From positions 218,825-282,824 of the forward strand of contig SJOL01008593.1 in NCBI GenBank assembly GCA_004794785.1: a stretch of DNA of 64,000 nt, written 5' to 3'. Below, one piece after another: positions 21,057 through 32,079 of the stretch; position 1 is the first letter of the stretch; the number at the start of each line of letters is the position of its first letter. The stretch is from Opisthorchis felineus. Taxonomy: Eukaryota; Platyhelminthes; Trematoda; Opisthorchiida; Opisthorchiidae. Made by a program: the position numbers and the translations under genes. The notes beneath the pieces were generated by a model, which had not been told where the DNA came from, ran no database searches, and saw only the letters and a list, made by a program, of their open reading frames with translations.

Positions 21057-23165
21057 TCACTCAGAAGGATGTGCAATCGGACTACAACTTCTTATCTGGA
21101 ACTCGCGGTGGCTCATCGATGGTACCCGTATTGGAGAGAGAAAGATATATATACATTGGGGTGTGTGATAAACAGTCTGGTTTAAATTACGGTGCGCGCC
21201 CCCCTCCCGAGACGGATCAATGTCCTCAGCGCTCAAAAAGAGTGTGGCTGATGGAAGGTAGTAGGACGTTGACGGCTGGGCGTAGGGACAAGCTAGAGGA
21301 GACGGCTTTAACTGATTGCAATTTACGCATTGTAAATCCGTATGTGAGTGGGAAGGGCCAAAAATGACCTGGGGATTTCTTGCCATTTTATTACCGATAG
21401 CATGAGGTCCTCGCCAAAATTGATGGAATTTTGCAGGCACACCCGGCGGTGATTTCTGGCGATGTGAGATCACACAAACACGTACTTCATACGCAGGTTC
21501 GTGTGTTCTGCGGTCGTAAACAGTTGTCTGGTGTGGTTGAGCATGTTCAATGTTTTCACGACCGGTTTGCAATGCTGCTGTGATCAAACGTACTCGTTCT
21601 TGCCAAAGAAGTCTGCAAGGGCCACAGGCGTGTGCGCATTTGAAGGCAGTTGAAGGTCATGGCCGAGTTGCAGAAATGCCGGTGCATAATCTGTCTACTC
21701 GTTTATGACTGCTCGATAGGCCAGCATGCTTGACGGAATGTTTTAATACCACCGTTTTCCTTCATAACGATTCAAGGGGATAGTTAATATTATCTTTATG
21801 GTTCTGTAGGTTCATTCCACAGGGCCGTTTCCCTCTGGATGATACGGTGTTATCCTTGTTTTATGGACCTCCAGGGGTGCACACATTTTCCGCAGTAGAT
21901 AACTCTCAAAAGCTGAGCCCTGATCCGAGTGCAAAGTGCTTGTTACCACAAAGGGCGATACCCATTCAGAGATTATCACCGACACAATCGTACCGGCATC
22001 TTGCTGCTTCACTGGCACGGCTTCGCACAATTTAGTTAGGTATTTAGCCATCAAGCCAATCAAACGGTTTCCATTTCTGGTCTCCGTAGAGGTCCAATAA
22101 CGTCAATACCTACTCGATGGCTTGGTTTTAGTATGATGATCCGTTGGGGCGGTGCTCTGGGCGATATGGTAGTGTCTCCGTTTTCGCATACAATGGGCAA
22201 TGCCAGCAGAACTCCGAGACATCATGGTGTAGCAGAAACCACCAGTGATGCCGTCTAATGTTTGTTTCCGTTTTCTTCTGTCCAGCATGTAACAAACCTC
22301 GGTGGACTGTTGTGAGGATCTGCTGGACTCAACTAGGTGCAAGGACGAAACGAAACTGACCATCCCCACTGTAACGAGCAAACGGTATCTTCGAGTGACG
22401 CGTAATACCAGAACCTCCGGGAAGGCAAAACAAAGTCTGAGCTGGGTTTCTATACGGTACTATTGACATAAGACATCAATTCACAAAATGTACGAACCTC
22501 GACAGTAGATACGCGTCAACAACAAATGGTCCACTTGGACTACAAAAGCACGAACCAAATGAGCAAACAGGCTCCCACGTGAGACAGCCACACGTGCGTA
22601 AGGTCGGTTACAAATATGGCAGGATGACCTCAAGGCCAAATGGATGAAGTGGTAAGACGAACAAACGTCAGTTCATATAGACGCACTGAACACAACAGTG
22701 GAACGGGGGTTACAAATAGGGACAAGAAACGTGGGGAATTTCAACTCTCAGAGTGATGGACGATACACCCACCATCAACGTGGTGAAGCATTCGAGTTAT
22801 AATTCGTAGTCGCTCCCGCCGTGACCAGAAACTACTCGCTGCTGGTAATCTCAAGGCCATTAAGCGTCCAGGGAGTTTGGAGTTACCTTGTAGCTGAAGG
22901 CGGTAAATATCTCCAATATCCATATCTCCGGACTGTTGCTCTTCCTGGTTCTTTCGATTAGACGCAAGCAGATCCTTAACAGACTCCGGTTCCTGGGCTG
23001 GCTTTCGAAACAAGGTATCGGCATTTGAGTTTCTAGTGCCCGGACGATAAATGCAAGAGGAAATATGCTCCTAAATCCGCTCCTACCAGTGTACAACCTG
23101 ACCTATGGGATTGCGGAAATTATGCAAACACTGTAGTGGGTAATGGTCTGTTCGGACAAGGACAG
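21057..23165 (-). mobile_element. Ty3/Gypsy pol remnant (RNase H end, integrase, C-terminus)
   Basis: Reading down the minus strand through several frames: an RNase H end (RTDHYPLQCLHNFRNPIGQ, then YRPGTRNSNADTL), and a degraded zinc-binding region near 22,200 with a 'HRVGIDVIGPL' phrase. The integrase core follows, with CEAVPVKQQDAGTI, HSDQGSAFE and ITPYHPEGNGPVE, at 22,063-21,812. The C-terminal part has AQPHQTTVYDRRTHEP, KFHQFWRGPHAI and a DPSREGGAHRNLNQTV end at about 21,200. Gag, protease and most of RT are absent. No LTR pair could be identified. It is a decayed LTR retrotransposon. Confidence 0.8.
21812..22063 (-). pseudogene. Gypsy integrase core fragment
   Basis: This 83-codon frame carries the catalytic-core signature, including the second Asp in HSDQG and the Glu-containing HPEGNGPVE end (the family usually has HPQGNG). 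The first catalytic Asp lies upstream in another frame. Integrase inserts the element's cDNA into host DNA; this fragment cannot do so alone. Confidence 0.78.
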
Positions 23166-23194
23166 CTGGCAAAGCAGGTGGAGCCGGAAGTGAT

Positions 23195-24370
23195 ATTAAC
23201 AGTTTTTATTCCATATTGGTGCGTGGCATAACGTCAGAAATGATCATAATATTACAGTCAGAATTAAAGCATGACTGGCGGGATTTTCGGGCACTAAGGG
23301 TTACGCAGAAAGGAGACAGTGTCATAAATAGGGAGCATTATTCCAAGTAAACTTCGTCATGCCTAAACAGGCATGGGGAGGGAAATACAGTTACTAAGAC
23401 TTTATCTTCCTTTTGAGGAACATATCAATTTAATACATAAGCAGATCATAAAGATACGACGGTGGCGGGCGCAAAAACAAGAGAGGGGAAAACGAGAGGC
23501 ATTCTGCCTGATACTTGACAAGGAAACTGTAAATTGAGGCAAAAAAGGAACAATGGATCTGGTGATGCAGCAGAGTTGACGTGACTCAGCCGATCAGTTT
23601 GAATTAAAACCTAAAAGCATAGCTAGGGCCTCTTGACCTTGGACTGTTGGGCTTATGGCCCGGGTCACGAAAAGCGTAAGTGGGGATGCATTGCAGGAAT
23701 CAACAATACGGATAAATGGTAGTAGGACTCTTAGAATCACGGTGCACAGTCAAACTGTAGAGACTCACTGATGTTGCTGTTGGAGTGGAGACGGATGCAA
23801 AAGTTCCTCGGAAGAGCGAGTTGGTTCTAACACCCAAGAAGGAGCGTGAACTGTACAGAAAATTAGTGACTTTATGGGGAGCACAAACTGAAAGTCCACC
23901 GAAAAGGTTAAATCGGAATAAAAGTTTCGGCAGATTAGAATGAATGCGTCCTGGAGGCGGCTGGGGCCATGTGGAGATCATGTTCGTATTTCCAGGTAAT
24001 GGAACGATTGGAGGAGAGGGCACGGTCAAAATTAGGAGTGAATATTCATATGTATGCTATCAAACTGGGAATGGCAGTGCAGTCCCATTATTGCACTGAC
24101 GTTCTCCTGGTTCTGGACAGCCCCGTAAAGGACGTCATGTTTGAGGTGACTGGGCTGGGGCGTGCAGTGCTGTAAGCAGAGTGATATTTTAGGTTTGTCA
24201 AGAGAATCCACAGAGATAATGTAAGATCGCAGGTATTTTTCTGCCCGGATGAAGGTCACTTCGGGTGTAAAGCACAGATCAGATGGAGTGGATAACGGCC
24301 AAACCGGGCGTCCGATTCGAGTATTGTCGGAGGTCGAAGCTGAAGAAATCGACGGGATCGGATTTGTACG
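23195..24370 (-). repeat. Rep-C copy 1, unrecognised retroposon
   Basis: The copy aligns collinearly with 34,881-36,060 over about 1.17 kb. On the minus strand its 3' end is the family's TGGGAATAAA..., with an (ATT)n tail degraded here. Two minus-strand frames (24,259-24,032 and 24,029-23,700) encode the conserved blocks CTPQPSHLKHDVLYGAVQ and CAPHKVTNFLYSS, also seen in other copies. I do not recognise the protein. Confidence 0.7.
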
Positions 24371-24889
24371 TCATTCCGATGCGACCAACGGGAAATCCTT
24401 GAAAGCGACGGCTGAACTATTATGATGCTGGAACAAACAAGGTGAGGTCAATTTACGTTAACTAAATTATTGTTCCCATTGCAAACTCCTGGGTGGTCCC
24501 AGAAGGTGGACACCTGTGCTGCAGAATGCACACGCCCCTTCCACCGCGCGTTGTGGTTCCCGTGCACCCCCCGCATTTTAGCTGTGTGAGTCAGCCAGGT
24601 TTGTTCAGTTGCCCATTATGATCGATGACATGATCGTCCTGATATTTTTGTCAGTGAAAATGGGAAACTTTGCTGCAGTACGCCACCAAGCTTGACGTAT
24701 ATGCGTAGGTCAGCAACATCTGCAAACCTTACGTTACTCCAACTTCGCACGAGTTATCCGAAAATAATGAACGCATCTACCCCGATGATAACACGAAATA
24801 GCAATTTTCGAGGGCCAAAACACAATTCAGTACTCCTTCAGTCAAACAGATTTAACGAGCAAAAGTTATTCACAGTAGTGACACTTCCT
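24371..24889. other. No gene recognised
   Basis: The stretch between Rep-C and Rep-F holds no supported feature. A 113-codon plus-strand frame starts at 24,692 and runs into Rep-F. Confidence 0.4.
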
Positions 24890-25100
24890 CATTTTTGCGT
24901 CCGCAGGCAAAATATGGATTCCGGAAAACTCACAGAATTATTTCAGTTGCAGAAGTACCTGCAACTTTCGTCCACTGTAAGCTACTCACGTCTTACGGCA
25001 ATTTGCACCGTTTTCACAGTCATCGGTTATTGAGGACCTTGAAGATTTGTTCACCCAACGAATCACTCATGCAGATAATTTGCAGCACAGTTCAGTAGAG
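24890..25100 (+). repeat. Rep-F copy 2 (diverged)
   Basis: It shares CGGTTATTGAGGACCTTGAA and nearby phrases with 20,590-20,730. Similarity is partial and the boundaries are guesses. Confidence 0.35.
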
Positions 25101-25389
25101 GGATACTCTCCTTGAAACGTCGTAGTTTTCGAGAATTCAGTTCCATCTTGCGAAAACTAAACGGCCTCGTGCGGCGGCTCACAAGAAGTAAACCGAAATT
25201 TTTCGGCCTAACTGCAGAGTTTTCCAATTTGCAAATAATACGGGGAATTAGTCTAATCAGTTTGCACGTTCTTCGGCGGTGTGTTGCTCGTGGCCTTTTG
25301 TTTGAGTTAGCAAAATTTCAAGGTGAACAACTATCACCGGTTCGCACTTTATTAGCAGTTCACGGGGCAAGTGCATGAAATCAGAAATC

Positions 25390-25615
25390 AGCATAATTTG
25401 GCGTTCCGTGATGTTTTCTCAAAGTGAGATAACAGAATAAGAATATTCGATGCAAATTCCACGCAGCTAAATGGTTGAATAACGCTTGTATGTCTTATAC
25501 CCATCGAGCGCAACAAATGAGATAAGTTCGTTCAGCGAACTGCGGCACAACAGTCTTTTGGAAGCTTGCCTTCCATTCAGTATAACGATGGAAGACAACC
25601 TGATGCGCCTCTTTG
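25390..25615 (-). repeat. Rep-F copy 3 (inverted)
   Basis: The reverse complement of 25,520-25,600 reads CCATCGTTATACTGAATGGA and ends TGTGCCGCAGTTCGCTGAAC, matching 20,470-20,530 in order. GGATCATCCAAAGAGG upstream matches GAGATCATCCACAGAG at 20,415. Confidence 0.45.
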
Positions 25616-25682
25616 GATGATCCTTATTCCTAGATATGCACAACTAGTCAGTGGACATTACAGAATTATGAGATAAATGCAT

Positions 25683-26640
25683 AATGATAATAATGCTTAT
25701 TCCCAACTGGTGGGTGGCATGCCGTCGGGCATGATCATAATGTTACAGTCAGAATAAAAAATGATTGGCAGGGTTTGTGGGTACAGGGTAAAGCTCGGAA
25801 AGTGCACAGTGTCATAAACATTGGGCATTAATAATACTAATAGTAACTTGTAGGGAGCATGCTAATTGAGGCATGATCAGGTGGTTACAACCTGAACGCG
25901 GCAGGTAACAACACAACGGGCATGCTTATTACGTGAAAAGTCACCACAGTTGTGGGAACCGAAAAGAAACGAGGACAATGGGCATGAGGCACGACTAATT
26001 GAAAGATGAGGCCTGCTGACCTGAACTAAAACTGAAAACCGTTGCAGGCCATGAGTGACCTTGGGCGGTCGAGTAAATGGCTAGGGTTCCCAAATGCAAA
26101 AATGGAGATGGAGGTAGAAAAATTCGATCTGGAGACAAATGGCAAGTTTTGTCTCAAAAATATGGTTTAAATAAAAACTGAGTAGACTCACTGGTGTCAC
26201 TGTTGCAGGGAGGTCAGGTGTAAAGGGAAGTGTTGATGGGGAGATAGTGCAAATGCATAGGGCCAAGCGAACACCGTAAATCAATTTGAACTTGTGGAAG
26301 AGGCAAACCGAAATTGCGGCAGGAATCCAGGTTGGTTAAATCCGAACGATATGTACTACGGTTTAGAACGAGATTGTCGGGCCCAGGTGAAAATTTTGTT
26401 TGTGGTTGCGTTTTCAGGCTCGATTGGGTGAGAGGTTGCCGTCGAGATTCTGAAGAAAGTATTTGCGGGATTGCCATCAGACCGGGTTGACAGTGCCATG
26501 CCATCATTGCACTGACACACTTCGGTTTCTGAACAGCAACGGTCGTCAAGGTTGCCGCAATCGGACAAGGGATACGCATTTCCGTGGCAGCTGAATCTGA
26601 GTTAGCCGAGAAGATTGACACAAATAGAGTCAGGCCGATG
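25683..26640 (-). repeat. Rep-C copy 2
   Basis: The minus-strand 3' end is well preserved: GGCATGCCACCCACCAGTTG, then GGAATAAGCATTATTATCA. The internal part is rearranged relative to the 23.2 and 34.9 kb copies, but the QKPKCVSAMMAWHC block (26,540-26,490) and AATTGCGGC..TTGGTTAAATCC region remain. A 135-codon minus-strand frame spans 26,621-26,214. Confidence 0.65.
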
Positions 26641-26851
26641 CAGAGTCACGGAACATTTCCAATCAGTAAGAGGACATGCGAATGTAGACCGCGGACAAGC
26701 CAGTTTAGATGATAAATTACCAACACAACGCTATCTTCCCCATTGAAACTATTCGCGCTTCTTTGCTGGAATACGTCATTATGTCCAACTACATTGACGG
26801 AAAGTAAGGCCAATCAATGCAGGTCATCAGGATAACTAGGCACGCCGTCGC

Positions 26852-27110
26852 CCACCTTGGCCAGTTATCGGAACTGCTTGGCCCGTGTCCATGTGCGGCG
26901 CTGATTACGAGGCTTCAGCTATGCAGGACAGCCTAATTCAATAGCCAAGGACGGTTCCTCATAACCGTGCGTGTTGTGGTTTACCATGGTTACTTATCGC
27001 AACTGCTGGGCCCATACCTATGCCCGACGATGGGTAGGAGGCCTCAACTATGCATGACAGCCAAATCCATCGGCCAACGACGGTTCTTTGTTCTCACGCA
27101 CGTCTGTCTG
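26852..27110 (+). repeat. Diverged tandem duplication, about 129-bp unit
   Basis: Two units offset by 129 bp share TTATCG.AACTGCT.GGCCC, AGGC.TCA.CTATGCA.GACA, and GCCAA.GACGGTTC. The first unit starts about 26,852 and the second about 26,981. Function unknown. Confidence 0.6.
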
Positions 27111-27264
27111 CTTGGAAAATACACAGCCACTTCTGACAAATTTTGTTTTTAATACTTGGTCGCATCCGTACAAACGTAATGGAGGGTCACTCCAATTCTC
27201 CGGAAGTCATTCTGACTCAACAGGGATTCTTAAAGGAAGAGTGTACAAACAGTTACATTTCTAT

Positions 27265-27335
27265 AGAGGAAGACGTTGGTAGCTCAGATAGAGTAGATGC
27301 CGTTGGTTTATTCGCTGAGCTGGGCAATTAGATAG
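27265..27335 (+). repeat. Rep-D copy 2
   Basis: GACGTTGGTAGCTCAGATAG, then AGTAGATG and TTCGCTGAGCTGGGCAATTA, aligns with the minus strand of 1,320-1,246. The start resembles a tRNA D-arm/box A, but no T-arm follows, so it is not called as a tRNA. Confidence 0.42.
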
Positions 27336-29932
27336 CAAACGTCTCAACACCAATCAAGATAACATCGCGGTACGTTGTTGAGAAGCGCAGTTGGTGCGTG
27401 GCGATTGGTTGTGCCCATACCATATCTTACATAACCTGTGGAAAATTATTTACACTTCTGTCATAAAGACAAACTTACCTCTTGGTCAGTTAGGCACTCT
27501 GTCGATAACGAAAGATTCGTGTGTACGCCGATGCTTTGACGTCAAGATTCATTGATCACACGCAAAAATGGACGCTGCAATTTAACGATAAAGAGGGGGG
27601 TATACGAGGCAGTCATAAGCAAAAGTGGTGTAGACTTGATGCTTAGAATTCATTGACTTTACATGTCTTCAAAAATGTACCCACGGATGTAGCCGTCGGC
27701 GACGATGTAATGAGTAGGCGGTCAAATCCGCTTCTTTGGAGCACTAAATCCTAAGTTCACTTCCCTTCTTTTTGCTGTCACTTATACCCTGTAGCCTAAT
27801 AGAAACCACAGCCCTGTGGTCCTCAACATAACTTTTAAACAACCCCTACTCAACTGCGGGCTCCGGTCCTTGTGAATCGGCTCCTTTGTGATATTCGGCG
27901 TCCGGTTATGGTTAAAATATTTCTTCATCTCAAACACGCCTAACACATTTGAAGCTACTGGCTATTTCAGGCTACCCCGAGGCTCTTTTCTATGTCTGTC
28001 ATACGGATTTTGGTATCATCTAACTCATCATTCACGCCACCGTACTGCCGCTCATCCTCACTTTTACAATCGCGAATACATAGGAGGCTAGGATAGCTAT
28101 TTCCAATGCGACATAAGTGGGGACTGCAAAGTAACTATATCTCATTGTCCCCAGGAACAAGTATCCTTCAACCCGCATCCAACTGTCACAAACCACCACA
28201 ATGCTACCAATCACGTTTTTGTCCTCTAAGCAGTCGACGGACTGTGACTTCGCATGAAGAATTCACCCAATGCACGTTGACTTCCACCACCCACATTTGT
28301 CCCACTTGGTCAGCCTTCCTGTCAGCTACCTACCCCTAAACACCGACCAACTCTTGTTGTCCCATGTCCTCCACCTCCAGAAACGCTAACCCCGACGATC
28401 TTTAAGACTGCATGGTTGATAATTCCCCCTTCAGCTGCATACCATCCTCCCAAATACACTCCTAACTCCATGCTGAGCCTCATACTTCACCTAATGTCGT
28501 TGTTTCAGACCTTCTTCACCTCCATTCATTGCTTTAACTACAGCGTTATGTACTCCTCGACGAACGTTAAACACACGTCCAGTTAACCCTAATTCATGTA
28601 CCGCCAAGTCTCCCTCCAAACAACCATAATGCCAAAACCCAACAAAATTATTTTATCAACTTCCTAATTAAAACGATTTGCTCGCCATCGAAACTATCAA
28701 TAATTTCAACGACATTCTCAGAAAAGTTGAGAGAAAGTAGCTCTGGTCGGAAGCCTGGGTGGCTGGCTTAAACCTGATCCAGTTGTATCATGTGTAAAGG
28801 ACAGCTTATCAAAAATGTGCCCCCGTTCTCCACCACATGTGACAGCCAATTCCAATAATTATTATCCCTGATCCGAGGAAATGAAAACCCTATTGTCTGA
28901 ATGAATTATTTTTTATAACTCTTACGGACTTTGGTTGGACAATGTGTTTTGTGTTAATTCGCCGTCGATATCTGTTTCCTTGTGACGATATAGATTTTGT
29001 GGCAAAGTGAACTGCTATTTTCTTCTCCGGCTGGTGGTTGTACAGCCCTATTTTGCAACTCCTACGGTATCTGCAAAAGTGAATCCGCTGAGGTTCGTTG
29101 GATATGTGTATTATTATCATTGCAATACTAACGTGATACCAGAAAACGGAATTCTTGGTCCTTTTTCGTGAATTAGCACGCGTCACTCAAGCTCAAAAAG
29201 CGGATACCCGTACCACCAACTTTTCCCCGAAATAATCTTATGAATCTAGAATATCATTTACAGCAGAGTAAAAAATGCTGTCCCATGTGTGAATTAGCGA
29301 CTCACAAAAAGCACTTGCCGTGACGCACCTGACGCAATTCGTTTCACAAAGCCTTTTCCCCTATCCCTGGGCTGTGACTGCGCCATGCTGAGGTTACCAT
29401 ATCGTCTAAACTTGTGACACGACCAACTGCTTTACGTTTTCTGCGGTCGCTTGTACCTACATGCTTTGAACTACTAATTCATCTAGACTCGCACAGATTT
29501 CAGGATTAGCTGTCACTTCCTTTCATGCAGCAGTCGATATCACAAAGCCATCCATATTTCCAGTAATTTTCCTAATGTTCACCTTGCCCTTTAAATGGTA
29601 ACCTGTATTCACCTGTGGCTCCAAAACCCACTTTCTGAAAGAGCGTTACTGAACCGTCCTAAAAACTGTCAACCGCCATTTTGCCTTGGCACCCTCAAGT
29701 GCATGATAATGTTACCTCCCCAGATGCCTGCAAGCCAACACGGGGCAACACGGGTAACACGGGGTAGCTATAAAGGCACGTAGGCTCCAACCACAATTTC
29801 GGAAATCGTCTATTCATACGTCTTTTTCTCCTACCCAGTCTTATGGAGGATAACATAACCAGCCGTGAACTAAGCGGATCAAAATTTGACTAATTAAAGT
29901 TACCCATCTTCGCACATGGCCAGCCCGGTTTG
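27336..29932. other. No gene recognised
   Basis: About 2.6 kb has no recognised domain or window-internal repeat. Short frames include a 98-codon minus-strand ORF at 28,890-29,186. A small direct repeat (CACGGGGCAACACGGGTAAC, 29,739-29,758, continuing ACGGGGTA) is the only structured patch noted. Confidence 0.45.
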
Positions 29933-30484
29933 CATCGACCGAATGCATTTGCCGTTCTACGGATGATCCGGAAAACCTCCACCCGTATTACTCGCATGGA
30001 CTTCCAAATACTCTATGGGGCCTACATCAGACCATTTCTTGGATACGCCAACCAAGTTGTCTACTCAGAGCGCACAAAGGACGTAACCCTCACTGAGCGT
30101 GTTCAACGAGCTGCTACGAAAATGTTTGCCGTCCTTAAATCCGTGGACTACGAAATGCGTCTCGTGGCGCTTGACCTGTTTCCCCTCGAGTATCGCCGCC
30201 TCCGAGGGGACCCAACTGTTACTTATGCCCTGTTTCAACAAGGTTCGGCCAACAGGTTTTTCACCGTTGAGCCGGCAATCACACGGCGGGGACATGGTAA
30301 GAAGATTTTCCAGCTCAGAGCGGACACTTTTATTGGGCAAATGTTTTTCTCATTTCGTGTAGTAGCTGCGTGGAATGACCTTCCTCCGACAGTTGTCCAC
30401 GCTCCTTCTAGAGCCCAGTTCAAAGCACTATTACACATTTTTTATGCAAGTCTTTGTGCTGGCAAACATACTGCCCCGGGCTGA
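29930..30484 (+). pseudogene. CR1-A C-terminal region (open frame, truncated)
   Basis: A single 184-codon frame holds [20 protein letters not shown], the [20 protein letters not shown] block, [51 protein letters not shown], and [20 protein letters not shown]. This is the post-RT region of a CR1-like ORF2. The frame is uninterrupted to its natural stop, so the copy looks recent, but it lacks the RT core and endonuclease. Confidence 0.82.
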
Positions 30485-30605
30485 CAACTTAAAAAGCAGT
30501 GCTTGTGTCTTTCAGGTGTACGCAGCCGCTGAACGACAAGAACAAGCCCGACCCGGGACCTTGGGCGAAAGCCTTGATCCTGTGCATCAGTCCGTGAATG
30601 CCGCC
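29933..30605 (+). mobile_element. CR1-A element, short 5'-truncated young copy
   Basis: It begins inside the RT C-terminal region and runs to the CR1-A 3' end (GAAAGCCTTGATCCTGTGCA, then TCAGTCCGTGAATG), including the partial 8-bp tail. From about 29,990 to 30,475 it is nearly identical by eye to 37,905-38,375, with only scattered substitutions. Confidence 0.85.
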
Positions 30606-31084
30606 ACTCCCTACTATTTCCACCGGAACGTCAACCTCCGTTTTTGAAACTGAGCCCCACTATGGTAGCTAGAAATTGTAAGCACTCTTAGCTACCTGCT
30701 AATACGAGCTGCAGTCTATTGGCAGCAAAGAACTGCTCTGTGTCCTCGATGGTCCCAACAGCATCCTTGATCCATGCCAGCCTTAACTTGCCACGAGTCG
30801 TTAGACAGTCTTAACTATACTGGCAATCCCAAATGACTAACCATAGATGTTCACGTACGACGCCGCGATGACGGAAACACTACTGCCATACCTAGTCTAA
30901 TGGCTCGCCCGTAGTTCAACAAAGCTCTACCATTCCCACGCCGAACATGTTGCATGCTCCCAAAAGACCGTCACATTATGCTGAATTTGTGCTAAAACTC
31001 CGAAGTACTGGCTAGCTTTTTGTACTATCTGCTTGCACTGCCCATAAACCAACTAAATACACCCGTAGTAATATCAAACAAACA
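30606..31084. other. No gene recognised
   Basis: No supported feature lies between the CR1-A tail and Rep-G. Confidence 0.4.
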
Positions 31085-31455
31085 GTAAAGCAGTTAAGAT
31101 AAAACCTTGCCGTGCACCCAGTACAGCATTTGCTGACTATCATACAATGATCCACCAACTTTTCTAGCTGCGAGGGATTCCTTGGCCTTGTTTGGCGGGA
31201 CGCTTGCTGCAACGAGAGGAAACTCCTTCCTACATAGATTCCGGATGACTGCTCCATTGTGAATTTGCGCGGACAAAGATGACGCAACTATTGTTGATGT
31301 ACACTTTCAAAATATTTCCAAATCCACCTGCAGAAACCAACTATCCCACGAAGTTCTTTACCGTTTTCACAGAGACATCATGTTGAGCCGCAGCAGCCAT
31401 TGAAAATATGAATTTCGCATCCAAGGTAGACGTTGATTATGCTTAAACAAATTTA
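31085..31455 (-). repeat. Rep-G copy 2 (coding-like, unknown)
   Basis: This is the better preserved of two copies (the other is 17,225-17,590). On the minus strand an ATG near 31,404 opens MAAAAQHDVSVKTVKNFVG. After a possible short intron or break, a frame at 31,306-31,094 reads TSTIVASSLSAQIHNGAVIR, then NLCRKEFPLVAASVPPNKAK, and ends SLYDSQQMLYWVHGK beside AAG|GTTTTA. I do not recognise the protein. Splice assignments are speculative. Confidence 0.45.
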
Positions 31456-31866
31456 AGTGAAACTGCTTCTGTCAAATAATAAAACTTTGCGTAAACATTT
31501 TCTCCGTTCAGATTGTGGTTTTAGGGAGGTTTGGGGTGTGTGTCTAAGGATCGGCGCTCATGCATTCCGTGCATGTAAACGACATAGAAACCAGCAGCCT
31601 ATAGACACGTGGGTTTCGCTGTTTTTTGGATCCATTGAGACTTCCTGCTGATTCGGTGTGGGAGATAAAGTTGTCAGGCGTGTCTTAGCGACATGCGGCG
31701 CAAACTGTAACTGACTTCGCCGAAACTATGGCAGTTTGGGGCCGTTACTTTCACCAATGTTAACATGAAGGCCATGACCAGCATGCGCAGACCTCTTAGG
31801 GCTATTACACTTGGAACCGACCGAACTGTTCCTTAAGTGCCACTATAAATTTCGGGCAGTCTTACC

Positions 31867-32073
31867 TTATTTGTCTATTCTGTGTGGCTGATAGGCCTTT
31901 TAGCACCAGGTTTTCAACCGACAATGGAGCCGGGTTTTGCATAGCGTCGCCGTCAATTACGCATCCCGTGACGTGCTTGCCACTCGCCCACTGGACTTCC
32001 TTCTTTGGAACAACCGAACTATGGCCCGATGAACTACTCCCTTCAAAGTAGTCGTCCGCGTCACCTTGCTTCC
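31867..32073 (-). CDS. Candidate exon of an unknown gene
   Basis: A minus-strand frame reads RKQGDADDYFEG, SSSSGHSSVVPKKEVQWASG, KHVTGCVIDGDAMQ and PLSVENLVLKGLSATQNRQI. It then meets a consensus donor (AAG|GTAAGA at 31,867/31,866). The acceptor is uncertain; several AGs lie just upstream. Composition is protein-like (Ser-rich linker followed by hydrophobic alternation), but no domain is recognised and no partner exon could be phased with confidence. Confidence 0.3.
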
Positions 32074-32079
32074 TCAATA

